64,000 nucleotides of DNA. It comes from Streptomyces sp. NBC_00448 (lineage in GTDB: Bacteria > Actinomycetota > Actinomycetes > Streptomycetales > Streptomycetaceae). Below, one piece after another: positions 43,327 to 52,266 of the stretch. The translations under genes were made by a program, and so were the position numbers. The notes under the pieces are model-generated. The model was not told the DNA's origin. It worked only from the letters and a program-made list of their open reading frames with translations, and did no database searches. How positions within the stretch are numbered: the stretch's first letter is position 1; each line of letters begins with the position of its first letter. Location of the stretch: assembly GCF_036014115.1 (NCBI RefSeq), contig NZ_CP107913.1, positions 5,697,501 to 5,761,500 of the forward strand, given 5' to 3'.

Positions 43327-44000
43327 GTGCCGATCCCACCGAGCTGACCGTCGTGCACCTGATGCGCCACGGCGAGGTGCACAACCCCGAAGGGGTGCTG
43401 TACGGGCGGCGGCCCGGCTACCACCTCTCCGAACTCGGCCGGCAGATGGCCGACCGGGTCGCCGACCACCTGTCGGGGCGTGACATCCGCCACGTCGTCG
43501 CGTCCCCGCTGGAGCGGGCGCAGGAGACCGCGACGCCGATCGCGAAGGCGTTTTCGCTGGACATCGCGACCGACCCGCGGCTGATCGAGGCGGCGAACAT
43601 CTTCGAGGGCAAGACCTTCGGGGTCGGCGACGGCGCGCTGAGCCGGCCGGCGAACTGGAAGTACCTCACCAATCCGTTCCGGCCGAGCTGGGGCGAGCCG
43701 TACGTCGACCAGGTGGTGCGGATGATGGCGGCGTTGGGCGCGGCGCGGGACGCCGCGCGCGGGCACGAGGCGGTGTGCGTCAGCCACCAGTTGCCGATCT
43801 GGATCGTGCGGTCCTACGCGGAGCGGCGCAGGTTGTGGCACGACCCGCGGAAGCGGCAGTGCACGCTGGCGAGCGTGACCAGCTTCACGTTCCAGGGCGA
43901 CGAGATCGTCTCCGTCGGCTACAGCGAGCCGGCGATCGACCTGGTCCCGGCGAGGTTGCGGGCGGGCGCGAAGCCGGTAAGGGGCTCGGTGGGCGCGTAG
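43323..44000 (+). CDS. Phosphoglycerate mutase-fold (histidine phosphatase) protein
   Basis: A 225-residue histidine phosphatase with [10 protein letters not shown] (nucleophile His16) and the second His in [10 protein letters not shown]. It probably acts on a phosphorylated metabolite; the substrate is unknown. The ATG overlaps the hemL stop (ATGA), so the two are translationally coupled. The association is conserved upstream of the cytochrome c maturation genes. Confidence 0.9.
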   Translation: MSADPTELTVVHLMRHGEVHNPEGVLYGRRPGYHLSELGRQMADRVADHLSGRDIRHVVASPLERAQETATPIAKAFSLDIATDPRLIEAANIFEGKTFGVGDGALSRPANWKYLTNPFRPSWGEPYVDQVVRMMAALGAARDAARGHEAVCVSHQLPIWIVRSYAERRRLWHDPRKRQCTLASVTSFTFQGDEIVSVGYSEPAIDLVPARLRAGAKPVRGSVGA

Positions 44001-44050
44001 GCGGGTAGGCGCACCCCGGGTCCGTCACGGAAGAGGGTGCGCACGTAGGC

Positions 44051-44085
44051 AAGGGGCGCTGGGAGCTACTCCCCGCGCCCCTTTT
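44051..44085 (+). terminator. Hairpin terminator after the hemL-mutase pair
   Basis: A 9-bp perfect stem AAGGGGCGC / GCGCCCCTT (44051-44059 with 44075-44083), then an internal mismatch and four further pairs around a 5-nt loop, ending in TTTT (44082-44085). The remaining 44086-44302 holds a 7-bp hairpin TAGCCCA/TGGGCTA at 44177-44194 of unknown role, and the promoter of the next gene. Confidence 0.85.
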
Positions 44086-44302
44086 CGCTGCCCTTTCCGT
44101 CGGGGCACCGTGCCCCTTTGCTTGGCACCCTTCTCGCGCATATGCCAGCTCCAGGCCTCTTTTAAGGTGATCTGTTTAGCCCATAAGTGGGCTATTCGGC
44201 GGAGAGCCCCCGTTTCTCCATGACCGCGAGGAAGTGGTGAGGGGCAACGACGCGGACGCAGAACGCAGACGCAGAACGCAGACGCCGAGAGACGGGGATC
44301 GC

Positions 44303-45622
44303 ATGAGTGCCATGACCCGAAGGGCCCTGTTGACCACCACCGCCGGAGCCGCCGCGGGTGTCGCCGTGGCGGGCTGCAGCGCCAAGGAGGGGGGCACCTC
44401 GGGCTCCGCCCCGAGTGCCCGCAAGACGGGGGAGCACTCCGGCGCGAGTGGCGCGAAGGCCCCGTCGACGACCGTGCGGCTGATCGGCGACGGCTCCACC
44501 GCCGACACCGGCCCGCAGCCCGGCCAGCCCGTGGTGGACCGGCTGGAGCCGGGCCAGACGCCCCCGCAGTTCGTGGTCTTCTCCTGGGACGGCGCCGGCG
44601 AGATCGGCAACGGCCTCTTCCCCCGCTTCCGCAAGCTCGCCGACGACCACGGCGCCAAGATGACCTTCAACCTCTCCGGCCTCTACCTGCTGCCGGAGGG
44701 CAAGAAGCTGCAGTACGCGCCGCCGAACAGCCCGCTCGGCGCCTCCGACATCGGGTACCTCGCCGACGACCACATCAAGATGACGCTCGACAACCTGCGG
44801 CAGGCGTGGAACGCCGGCCACGAGATCGCCACCCACTTCAACGGCCACTTCTGCGCCGGCGCCGGCAGCGTCGGCCGCTGGACCCCGGCGGACTGGAAGA
44901 GCGAGATCGACCAGGCCGTGTCGTTCGTCACCCAGTGGAAGACGAACACCGGCTGGCACGACGACGAGCCGCTGCCGTTCGACTACGAGAAGACCCTGAT
45001 GGGCGGCCGCACCCCCTGCCTGCTCGGCCAGGACAGCCTGCTGCCCACCGCGGCCGCGCTCGGCTGGCGCTACGACACCAGCAACCCCGGCGGCAACCAG
45101 ACCTGGCCGGACAAGATGCAGGGCCTGTGGAACTTCCCGCTCCAGCTCATCCCGTTCCCCGGGCACACGTTCGAGGTCCTGTCGATGGACTACAACATGC
45201 TCGCCAACCAGTCCCACGCCGCCACCAAGTCCGACCCGCGCAACTACCCGTACTGGCGCAGCCAGGCGACCGCCTCGTATGTCGCCGGGTTCCAGCGCGC
45301 CTACGAGACGAACCGCGCGCCCTTCTACATCGGCAACCACTTCGAGGACTGGAACGGCGGCATCTACATGGACGCCGTCGAGGGTGCCTTCCAGCACATC
45401 GCCTCGCTCGGCTACAAGGACGTGCGGCTGGTCTCCTTCCAGCAGCTCACCGACTGGCTGGACGCCCAGGACCCGGCGATGCTGGCCAAGCTGCGCGAGC
45501 TGGAGGTCGGCGGGCAGCCGCCCGGCGGCTGGAAGCAGTTCACCGGGCAGGTGCCGGCCTCCGACGCGACCGGGGCCGCCCCCGCGACCGGAGCCGCGCC
45601 CTCGGTGCCGTCGGCGACCTGA
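44303..45622 (+). CDS. Lipoprotein with polysaccharide-deacetylase-like fold
   Basis: A 439-residue exported protein. The N-terminus MTRRALLTTTAGAAAGVAVAGC has a twin-arginine-like start and a lipobox with Cys, so it is probably lipidated. After a Ser/Thr-rich linker it shows VVFSWDGAGEIGNG and HEIATHFNGHFC, which resemble the metal-binding motifs (DxxxE-like and HxxxH) of polysaccharide deacetylases, although not the standard NodB set. It sits between hemL and resA in streptomycetes. Substrate unknown. ATG 44303 follows GGGG; an alternative is 44312. Confidence 0.75.
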   Translation: MSAMTRRALLTTTAGAAAGVAVAGCSAKEGGTSGSAPSARKTGEHSGASGAKAPSTTVRLIGDGSTADTGPQPGQPVVDRLEPGQTPPQFVVFSWDGAGEIGNGLFPRFRKLADDHGAKMTFNLSGLYLLPEGKKLQYAPPNSPLGASDIGYLADDHIKMTLDNLRQAWNAGHEIATHFNGHFCAGAGSVGRWTPADWKSEIDQAVSFVTQWKTNTGWHDDEPLPFDYEKTLMGGRTPCLLGQDSLLPTAAALGWRYDTSNPGGNQTWPDKMQGLWNFPLQLIPFPGHTFEVLSMDYNMLANQSHAATKSDPRNYPYWRSQATASYVAGFQRAYETNRAPFYIGNHFEDWNGGIYMDAVEGAFQHIASLGYKDVRLVSFQQLTDWLDAQDPAMLAKLRELEVGGQPPGGWKQFTGQVPASDATGAAPATGAAPSVPSAT

Positions 45623-45716
45623 CCCTCGCATCCTTACTTGGGGCAATTGCCGTCTTTGGGGTTGACGGTGGGGGGGGTGCGCAAGATCGTCCGAGGGCCC
45701 ATGCGAAACTTTTCAC

Positions 45717-46328
45717 ATGAGTTCTCCGTGCGCCTTCGGACGCCGCCTGCTCCGTCGCGCCGCCGCGCCGGCCGGAGCCGTGGCGCTGGCGCTGACGCTC
45801 GCCGCATGCAGTTCGTCCACGTCGTCGTCCGGCGCCGGCAACTCCAACTTCGTCGGTGGCAACGGCGACATCACGATGGTCAAGGCCGCCCAGCGCAAGC
45901 CCGCCCCGGAACTGTCCGGCAAGACCGTGGCCGGCGCCACCACCAGCCTCGCCGCGTACAAGGGCAAGGTCGTCGTCGTCAACATCTGGGGGTCGTGGTG
46001 CGCGCCCTGCCGGGCCGAGGCGCCCAACCTGGCCAAGGTCGCCACGGCCGAGGCGGGCAAGGGCGTCCAGTTCCTCGGCATCAACACCCGTGACCTGGAC
46101 CGTTCCAACGCCGCCCGGTTCGACAAGCGCTTCGGCATCACCTACCCGAGCCTGTACGACCCGTACGGCAAGCTGATCCTGAAGTTCCCCAAGGGCAGTC
46201 TCAACCCGCAGAGCCTGCCGGCCACCCTCGTGATCGACCGGCAGGGCCGGGTCGCGGGACGGGCGCTGGCCGCGCTCACCGAGGACCAGCTGCACAAGCT
46301 GATCGACCCCGTCGCCGCGGAGAAGTGA
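45717..46328 (+). CDS. resA: ResA/TlpA-like thiol-disulphide lipoprotein
   Basis: A 203-residue extracytoplasmic thioredoxin-fold lipoprotein (lipobox LTLAAC, Cys31) with the WCAPC active site (Cys95, Cys98) and cis-Pro in SLPATLVID. In System II cytochrome c maturation ResA reduces the apocytochrome CXXCH cysteines, receiving electrons from CcdA. First gene of resA-ccdA-resB-ccsB; ccdA begins 1 nt after its stop. Confidence 0.94.
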   Translation: MSSPCAFGRRLLRRAAAPAGAVALALTLAACSSSTSSSGAGNSNFVGGNGDITMVKAAQRKPAPELSGKTVAGATTSLAAYKGKVVVVNIWGSWCAPCRAEAPNLAKVATAEAGKGVQFLGINTRDLDRSNAARFDKRFGITYPSLYDPYGKLILKFPKGSLNPQSLPATLVIDRQGRVAGRALAALTEDQLHKLIDPVAAEK

Positions 46329-46329
46329 C

Positions 46330-47097
46330 GTGGCGGGCGGCACTCTCCTCCTGGCCGGCAGCGCGGACACGGTGACGTCCGGAGCGCTCGTCGCGGCCAT
46401 ACCGATCGCGATGTTCGCCGGGCTGATCTCCTTCGCCTCGCCCTGCGTCCTGCCGCTCGTGCCCGGCTACCTCTCCTACGTGACCGGCGTCACCGGCAGC
46501 GACCTCGGCGAGGCCCGGCGCGGGCGGATGTTCGCCGGGTCGCTGCTGTTCGTGCTCGGCTTCAGCGCGGTGTTCGTCTCCGGCGGCGCCCTGTTCGGCA
46601 ACTTCGGCGCCGAACTCCAGGAGCACCGGCAACTGCTGGTCCGCGTCTTCGGGTCGCTCACCATCGTGCTCGGGCTCGCCTTCATGGGCATCCTCGGCGG
46701 CATCACCCAGCGGGAGTTCCGCTTCCACTACCGGCCCGGGGTCGGGCTGGCCGGCGCCCCGCTGATCGGCGCCATGTTCGGGCTGGGCTGGACGCCCTGC
46801 GTCGGACCGACGCTCGGCGCCGTGCAGTCGCTGGCCTTCAGCAACGCCAGCGCCGGGCGCGGCGCGCTGCTGATGGTCTTCTACTGCCTGGGCCTCGGGG
46901 TGCCCTTCATCGTGGCCGCGCTGGCCTTCCGCCGTACGCTGGGCGCCTTCGGGTGGGTCAAGCGGCACTACGCGTGGGTCATGCGGATCGGCGGCGGCAT
47001 GCTCGTCGCCGTCGGGGTGCTGCTCGTCACCGGCGTGTGGGACCACATCACCTACCAGATGCAGATCTGGTCCAGCGGCTTCTCCACAGGGGTCTGA
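46330..47097 (+). CDS. ccdA: Cytochrome c biogenesis membrane thiol transporter CcdA
   Basis: A 255-residue, six-helix membrane protein that passes reducing equivalents from cytoplasmic thioredoxin to ResA. The paired cysteines are in FASPCVLPLVPGYLSY and LGWTPCVGPTLGA, the DsbD-beta/CcdA signature. GTG start 1 nt after resA; resB follows 3 nt after the stop. Confidence 0.96.
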   Translation: MAGGTLLLAGSADTVTSGALVAAIPIAMFAGLISFASPCVLPLVPGYLSYVTGVTGSDLGEARRGRMFAGSLLFVLGFSAVFVSGGALFGNFGAELQEHRQLLVRVFGSLTIVLGLAFMGILGGITQREFRFHYRPGVGLAGAPLIGAMFGLGWTPCVGPTLGAVQSLAFSNASAGRGALLMVFYCLGLGVPFIVAALAFRRTLGAFGWVKRHYAWVMRIGGGMLVAVGVLLVTGVWDHITYQMQIWSSGFSTGV

Positions 47098-47100
47098 ACC

Positions 47101-49041
47101 GTGAGCATCACGCACAAGCCAAGCGACGGCCGTGTCCCCGGCCAGGGCTCCGGGCCGGACGCCGGCCGGGACCCCGACGTCCGGGAGGACCGGGACCCCG
47201 GCATCCAGGAAGAGGAGACCGGCGGCGAGGACGGCCTCGGTGCCGCGGGCGCGCAGCTGTCCACCCAGCCGGTGGACACCCTGGCCAGCGGGCCCTCGCT
47301 CGGCGTGCTCGGCTGGATGCGCTGGATGTGGCGGCAGCTCACCTCGATGCGGATCGCGCTGATCCTGCTCTTCATGCTGTCGCTGGCCGCGATCCCCGGC
47401 TCGCTGATCCCGCAGCACAGCGACGAGCTGAAGGTCGCGGCGTTCAAGAAGGCGCACCCGGACATCAGCCCGCTGTACTCCAAGCTGGACCTGTTCCACG
47501 TCTACGGTTCGCCGTGGTTCTCGGCGATCTACATACTGCTGTTCATCTCGCTGGCCGGCTGCATCGTGCCGCGCAGCTGGCAGTTCGTCGGGCAGTTGCG
47601 GGCCAAGCCGCCGGCCGCGCCGCGGCACCTGGTCCGGCTGCCCGCGTACAGCACCTGGCACACCGACGCGAGCCCGGAGCAGGTCGCGCAGGCGGCCCGG
47701 AAGGCGCTGCGCGGGCGGCGGTTCCGGGTCAACGCCACCGGCACCTCGGTGGCCGCCGAGAAGGGCTATCTGCGGGAGGCCGGCAACCTGTGCTTCCACG
47801 TGGCCCTGTTCGGCCTGCTGATCGGCTTCGCCTGGACCTCGCTGAACGCGGCGTCCGGCGGCAAGCTGGTCGTCGAGGGCCAGGACGGCTTCGTCAACAA
47901 CCTCACCCAGTACGACGACTTCTCCGGTGGCACGCTCTACGGCGCCGACGACCTCAAGCCGTTCGGCTTCACGCTGGACAGCTTCGACGACCAGTACGCC
48001 ACCAGCGGCCCGGAGCGCGGCACCGCGCTGAAGTTCCAGGCGAACATCCACTACTGGAGCGGCACCAGCGGCGCGCACACCACGAAGGGCACGATCTCCA
48101 CCAACCACCCGCTGAACATCGGCGGCGAGAAGGTGTACCTGATCTCGCACGGCTACGCGCCCGTGGTCACCGTCAAGGACGCCCAGGGCAATGTCGCCTA
48201 CCAGGGCCCGGTGCCGTTCCTGCCGCAGGACGCCAACCTGACCTCGACCGGTGTGATCAAGGTCCCGGACGCGATGGGCAAGAACGGCAAGCCCGACCAG
48301 CTCGCGTTCGAGGGCTACTTCACGCCGACCGGTGACACCTCGCGCGGCCCGATGTCGCTCTTCCCCGGCGAACTGCAGCCGATCCTGTGGCTCAACGCCT
48401 ACCACGGCGACCTCGGCCTGGACTCCGGCATCGCGCAGAACGTCTACCAGCTCGACACCACGCACATGAAGCAGTTCAAGCTGAACACCAAGACCGGTGT
48501 GAACGGCGTCGCGCTCGGCCCGGGCGACTCCATGGACCTGCCCGGCGGCGCCGGCACCCTGGAGTTCGACGGGGTCAAGCGCTGGGCCAGCTTCAGCATC
48601 TCCCACCAGTCCGGCAACGAGCTGGCACTGGTCAGCGGCATCGTCGCGATCCTCGGCCTGATGGGGTCGCTGTTCATCCAGCGGCGCCGGATCTGGGTGC
48701 GGGCGGTGCCGTCCGACCGCGGCACCCTGGTCGAGATGGGCGGCCTCGGCCGCAGCGAGTCGGCCAGGATCGCCGACGAGTTGGGCGAACTCGTCGACCA
48801 GCTCCAACCGGCCGCCCCGGTCAGATCCGCCGCCGCGCGGACCGACGACCCCGAGCCGGCCGCCGAGTCGGATTCCGAGCCGGCCGACGGCTCCGCTGCC
48901 GATCCGGCCACCGGGTCCGCGTCCGAGCGCCCCTCCGATACCGCCGACGAGGCCACACCCGGGACCGTATCCGGGTCCGGCGCCTCGAACGCCCCCGACG
49001 AACCGCAAACCCCGCCCGACGACGAAGGAGCCCGCGCGTGA
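47101..49041 (+). CDS. resB: Cytochrome c biogenesis protein ResB
   Basis: A 646-residue membrane protein that with CcsB forms the haem export and cytochrome c ligation complex. Transmembrane segments are at about residues 80-100 (SMRIALILLFMLSLAAIPGSL), 138-160 and 220-240, with a large extracytoplasmic domain and a fourth helix at LALVSGIVAILGLMGSLFI, then a 100-residue acidic Ser/Asp/Glu-rich cytoplasmic tail. Residues 1-65 are a hydrophilic leader. The stop overlaps the ccsB start by 4 nt. Confidence 0.94.
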   Translation: MSITHKPSDGRVPGQGSGPDAGRDPDVREDRDPGIQEEETGGEDGLGAAGAQLSTQPVDTLASGPSLGVLGWMRWMWRQLTSMRIALILLFMLSLAAIPGSLIPQHSDELKVAAFKKAHPDISPLYSKLDLFHVYGSPWFSAIYILLFISLAGCIVPRSWQFVGQLRAKPPAAPRHLVRLPAYSTWHTDASPEQVAQAARKALRGRRFRVNATGTSVAAEKGYLREAGNLCFHVALFGLLIGFAWTSLNAASGGKLVVEGQDGFVNNLTQYDDFSGGTLYGADDLKPFGFTLDSFDDQYATSGPERGTALKFQANIHYWSGTSGAHTTKGTISTNHPLNIGGEKVYLISHGYAPVVTVKDAQGNVAYQGPVPFLPQDANLTSTGVIKVPDAMGKNGKPDQLAFEGYFTPTGDTSRGPMSLFPGELQPILWLNAYHGDLGLDSGIAQNVYQLDTTHMKQFKLNTKTGVNGVALGPGDSMDLPGGAGTLEFDGVKRWASFSISHQSGNELALVSGIVAILGLMGSLFIQRRRIWVRAVPSDRGTLVEMGGLGRSESARIADELGELVDQLQPAAPVRSAAARTDDPEPAAESDSEPADGSAADPATGSASERPSDTADEATPGTVSGSGASNAPDEPQTPPDDEGARA

Positions 49042-50120
49042 ACCTCGCGGCCGCGGTCAACGAGAACTTCGCGAACTACAGCAACTACCTGATCCGCTCG
49101 GCCATGTTCGTGTACGCGCTGGCCTTCCTCGCGCACCTCGCGGAGTGGGTCTTCGGCGGCCGCAGCAAGATCGCCGTGCAGTCGGCCGCGCTCACCCGGG
49201 AGGCGGCCCAGGAAGCGGCCGCGCCCGCGGTGGCGGTGCGCTCGGCGGGCGGCACCACCACGCTGGAGCGCCCCAAGGTCGTCACCCGCTCCTCCGCCAG
49301 CGACCGCGACATCGCGGACGGCCCGGGCGCCGCGGGCGACAACGACAAGGGCGACCTGTACGGCAGGATCGCGATCTCCTTCACCGCCCTGGCGTGGCTG
49401 CTGCACGTCAGCGGCGTCGCCTTCCGGGCCGCCTCGGTGCAGCGCGCGCCGTGGGGCAACATGTACGAGTTCTCCACCACGTTCGGCGCGGTGGCGGTCG
49501 GCGCGTACCTGCTGCTGCTGGTGCTGAAGAAGAACGTCCGCTGGATCGGGCTCTTCCTGACCACGTCGGTGCTGCTCGACCTGGGCCTGGCGCTGTCGGT
49601 GCTCTACACCTCCAGCGAGCAGCTGGTGCCGGCGCTGCACTCGTACTGGCTGTGGATTCACGTGTCCTGCGCGATCATCTCCGGCGCGGTGTTCTACCTC
49701 GCGGCCGTCGGCACGCTGCTCTACCTGTTCCGCGACCACTACGAGGTGGCGCTGCTGGCCGGGCGGGCGCAGGACAACCGCTGGGGCGACATCATGCGGC
49801 GGCTGCCGGCCGCCGCGAGCCTGGACAAGTTCGCGTACCGGATGAACGCGCTGGTCTTCCCGCTGTGGACGTTCACCATCATCGCGGGCGCGATCTGGGC
49901 GCAGGCCGCGTGGGGCCACTACTGGGAGTGGGACCCGAAGGAGACCTGGTCGTTCATCACGTGGGTGGTGTACGCCGGTTACCTGCACGCCCGCGCGACC
50001 GCCGGGTGGAAGGGCCGCAAGGCCGCGTACCTGGCGCTGGTCGCCTTCGCGTGCTTCCTGTTCAACTACTACGGCGTGAACATCTTCGTGACCGGCAAGC
50101 ACTCCTACGCCGGGGTGTGA
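49038..50120 (+). CDS. ccsB: Cytochrome c synthase subunit CcsB/CcsA
   Basis: A 360-residue membrane protein carrying the haem-binding WWD-type motif GHYWEWDPKETWSFITWVVYAGYLHAR near its C-terminus, plus flanking His residues for haem. It works with ResB to attach haem to apocytochromes c outside the membrane. The GTG at 49038 overlaps the resB stop (GTGA). A hydrophilic loop of about 65 residues follows the first helix. Confidence 0.95.
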   Translation: MNLAAAVNENFANYSNYLIRSAMFVYALAFLAHLAEWVFGGRSKIAVQSAALTREAAQEAAAPAVAVRSAGGTTTLERPKVVTRSSASDRDIADGPGAAGDNDKGDLYGRIAISFTALAWLLHVSGVAFRAASVQRAPWGNMYEFSTTFGAVAVGAYLLLLVLKKNVRWIGLFLTTSVLLDLGLALSVLYTSSEQLVPALHSYWLWIHVSCAIISGAVFYLAAVGTLLYLFRDHYEVALLAGRAQDNRWGDIMRRLPAAASLDKFAYRMNALVFPLWTFTIIAGAIWAQAAWGHYWEWDPKETWSFITWVVYAGYLHARATAGWKGRKAAYLALVAFACFLFNYYGVNIFVTGKHSYAGV

Positions 50121-50163
50121 CGAAGCTCGCCTCGCGGCGTACCGCTCATCGGGACGGTACGGC

Positions 50164-50556
50164 TCACTCGCCTTCGGGGGAGGGGGCCGTGCCGTCCCCG
50201 CGCTTCTGCCGGTTCAGCTCGGCGAGCGAGCGCAGGAACTCGGGGTTGTCGTCCGGCGGCACCCAGTCCTCCCGCGGTGCCTCGAGCAACTGGCCGTCCA
50301 GCGGCCGGCGCTCGGCCGGGCGGGACAGCTCAGGCCCCCACGTGGGCCGGACCGCGCCGCGCGGGCCCGGCACCCGCCGCTTGCCCAGCGCCAGCCAGGC
50401 CAGCGGGCCGATCAGGATCTCGCCGAAGAAGAGCACGATCAGCAGCCAGACCACCTTCGGCAGGCCGCGCACCTGCCGGTCCGGCGTGCCGAGGCAGTCC
50501 ACGAACGCGTATATCCATACCGCGATCACCAGCAGGAACGGCATGTAGCGCGTCAT
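50164..50556 (-). CDS. PLDc_N domain small membrane protein
   Basis: A 130-residue protein: RYMPFLLVIAVWIYAFVDCL and WLLIVLFFGEILIGPLAWLALGKRR, two helices of the phospholipase D nuclease N-terminal domain, without any nuclease domain, then a Pro/Arg-rich cytoplasmic tail. Function unknown; possibly a membrane adaptor. Divergent from mqnL. The ATG at 50556 gives the usual MTRYMPFLL start. Confidence 0.8.
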   Translation of the reverse strand: MTRYMPFLLVIAVWIYAFVDCLGTPDRQVRGLPKVVWLLIVLFFGEILIGPLAWLALGKRRVPGPRGAVRPTWGPELSRPAERRPLDGQLLEAPREDWVPPDDNPEFLRSLAELNRQKRGDGTAPSPEGE

Positions 50557-50672
50557 TTCGAGAACCCCGGCACCATGTTGACCAATCCTTGACCCCACCC
50601 AGGTTACGTCCTGGCGTCCGGCGTCCGGCGGCCCGGCCGCGTACCGCCGCCACGGGGTGGAAGACTGACCGC

Positions 50673-52124
50673 ATGGCTTACGACGATCTCCGCTCGCTGC
50701 TGAGGGCACTGGAGAAGGACGGCGACCTCAAGCGGATCACCGCCGAGGTGGACCCGTACCTCGAAGTCGGGGAGATCACCGACCGGGTGAACAAGGCCGG
50801 TGGCCCCGCGCTGCTCTTCGAGAACGTGCGCGGCTCGGTCGCCCCGCTGGCGATGAACGTGTACGGCACCGACCGGCGGCTGCTGAAGGCGCTGGGCCTG
50901 ACGTCGTACGCCGACATCGGGGAGAAGATCGGCGGGCTGCTCAAACCGGAGCTGCCGCACGGGTTCGTCGGCGTGCGGGAGGCGTTCGGCAAGCTCGCCG
51001 GAATGGTGCACGTGCCGCCGAAGAAGGTGAAGGACGGCCCGGTGCAGGAGGTCGTGCTCACCGGCGACGACGTGGACCTGGACCGGCTGCCCGCGCTGTT
51101 CACCTGGCCGCAGGACGGCGGGTCCTTCTTCAACCTCGGCCTGACCCACACCAAGGACCCGGTCAGCGGGGTGCGCAACCTCGGCCTGTACCGGCTCCAG
51201 CGGCACGACCGGCGCACCATCGGGATGCACTGGCAGATCCACAAGGACAGCCGCAACCACTACCAGGTCGCCCAGCGGCGCGGCGAGCGGCTGCCGGTGG
51301 CGATCGCGTTCGGCTGCCCGCCCGCGGTGACCTACGCCTCGACCGCGCCGCTGCCCGGCGACATCGACGAGTACCTTTTCGCCGGGTTCGTGCAGGGCAA
51401 GCGGGTGGAGATGGTGGACTGCAAGACGGTGCCGCTCCAGGTGCCCGCGCACGCCGAGGTGGTGCTGGAGGGCTGGCTGGAGCCCGGGAAGACGCTGCCG
51501 GAGGGGCCGTTCGGCGACCACACCGGCTTCTACACCCCGCAGGAGCCGTTCCCGGCGCTGACCATCGACTGCGTGACGATGCGGAAGCGGCCGGTGTTCC
51601 AGTCGATCGTGGTCGGCCGGCCGCCGACCGAGGACGGGCCGCTGGGGCGGGCCACCGAGCGGTTCTTCCTGCCGCTGCTGAAGATCATCGTGCCGGACAT
51701 CGTGGACTACCACCTGCCGGAGGCGGGCGGCTTCCACAACTGCGCGATCGTCTCGATCGACAAGAAGTACCCCAAGCACGCGCAGAAGACGATGCACGCG
51801 GTGTGGGGCGCCCACATGATGTCGCTCACCAAGCTGATCGTGGTGGTGGACGCCGACTGTGATGTGCACGACCTGCACGAGGTCGCCTGGCGGGCGTTCG
51901 GCAACACCGACTACTCCCGCGACCTGACGGTGGTGGAGGGCCCGGTCGACCACCTCGACCACTCGTCGTACCAGCAGTTCTGGGGCGGCAAGGCCGGCAT
52001 CGACGCGACCCGTAAGCTGCCGGAGGAGGGCTACACCCGTGACGGCGGCTGGCCGGAGATGGTGCTCTCCGACCCGCAGACGGCGGATCTCGTGACGAAA
52101 CGGTGGAAGGAGTACGGATGGTGA
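50673..52124 (+). CDS. mqnL: UbiD-family decarboxylase of the futalosine pathway (MqnL)
   Basis: A 483-residue UbiD-fold decarboxylase that needs prenylated FMN. It shows MAYDDLRSLLRALEKDGDLKRI, GPALLFENV, MHWQIHKDSRNHY and VALEGWLEPG-like, with GPFGDHTGFY near the active site and the RxxExD-like E/D residues in TEDGPLGRATERFF. In Streptomyces this protein decarboxylates 1,4-dihydroxy-6-naphthoate (or its prenylated form) in the futalosine menaquinone route, as MqnL with MqnP and the flavin prenyltransferase. ATG 50673. The neighbouring mqnP, ubiX and mqnE agree. Confidence 0.92.
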   Translation: MAYDDLRSLLRALEKDGDLKRITAEVDPYLEVGEITDRVNKAGGPALLFENVRGSVAPLAMNVYGTDRRLLKALGLTSYADIGEKIGGLLKPELPHGFVGVREAFGKLAGMVHVPPKKVKDGPVQEVVLTGDDVDLDRLPALFTWPQDGGSFFNLGLTHTKDPVSGVRNLGLYRLQRHDRRTIGMHWQIHKDSRNHYQVAQRRGERLPVAIAFGCPPAVTYASTAPLPGDIDEYLFAGFVQGKRVEMVDCKTVPLQVPAHAEVVLEGWLEPGKTLPEGPFGDHTGFYTPQEPFPALTIDCVTMRKRPVFQSIVVGRPPTEDGPLGRATERFFLPLLKIIVPDIVDYHLPEAGGFHNCAIVSIDKKYPKHAQKTMHAVWGAHMMSLTKLIVVVDADCDVHDLHEVAWRAFGNTDYSRDLTVVEGPVDHLDHSSYQQFWGGKAGIDATRKLPEEGYTRDGGWPEMVLSDPQTADLVTKRWKEYGW

Positions 52125-52189
52125 GCGACACGCGCGAGGCCGCCGGGCGGCTGCCGAAGACGAGACCCGCACTTTCGTGCCGAGCGGGC

Positions 52190-52256
52190 GGTGGGGGTAC
52201 TCCCCCTGGCTCCGCCGGGGGCACCCCCACCCAGGCGGCAGCGCTGGGGGAGAACG
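52190..52256. repeat. Short palindromic repeat between mqnL and mqnP
   Basis: GGTGGGGGT (52190-52198) pairs with ACCCCCACC (52223-52231) around CCCCCTGGCTCCGCCGGGGG, followed by GCTGGGGGAGAACGG. The same core is in element A (19944-19976), element C (63549-63580) and near 56864. It is a small dispersed repeat with no gene. Confidence 0.8.
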
Positions 52257-52266
52257 GAGGGAAGGC

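Noticed and set aside
44177-44194. Small hairpin TAGCCCA/TGGGCTA considered as a riboswitch or attenuator
   Set aside because: Only one short stem with no U tract and no aptamer-like structure; function not supported.
46276-49008. A 910-residue minus-strand open frame opposite ccdA and resB
   Set aside because: It is antisense to three well-identified genes, is rich in Arg/His/Gly/Asp as expected of a GC-rich shadow frame, and has no motif.
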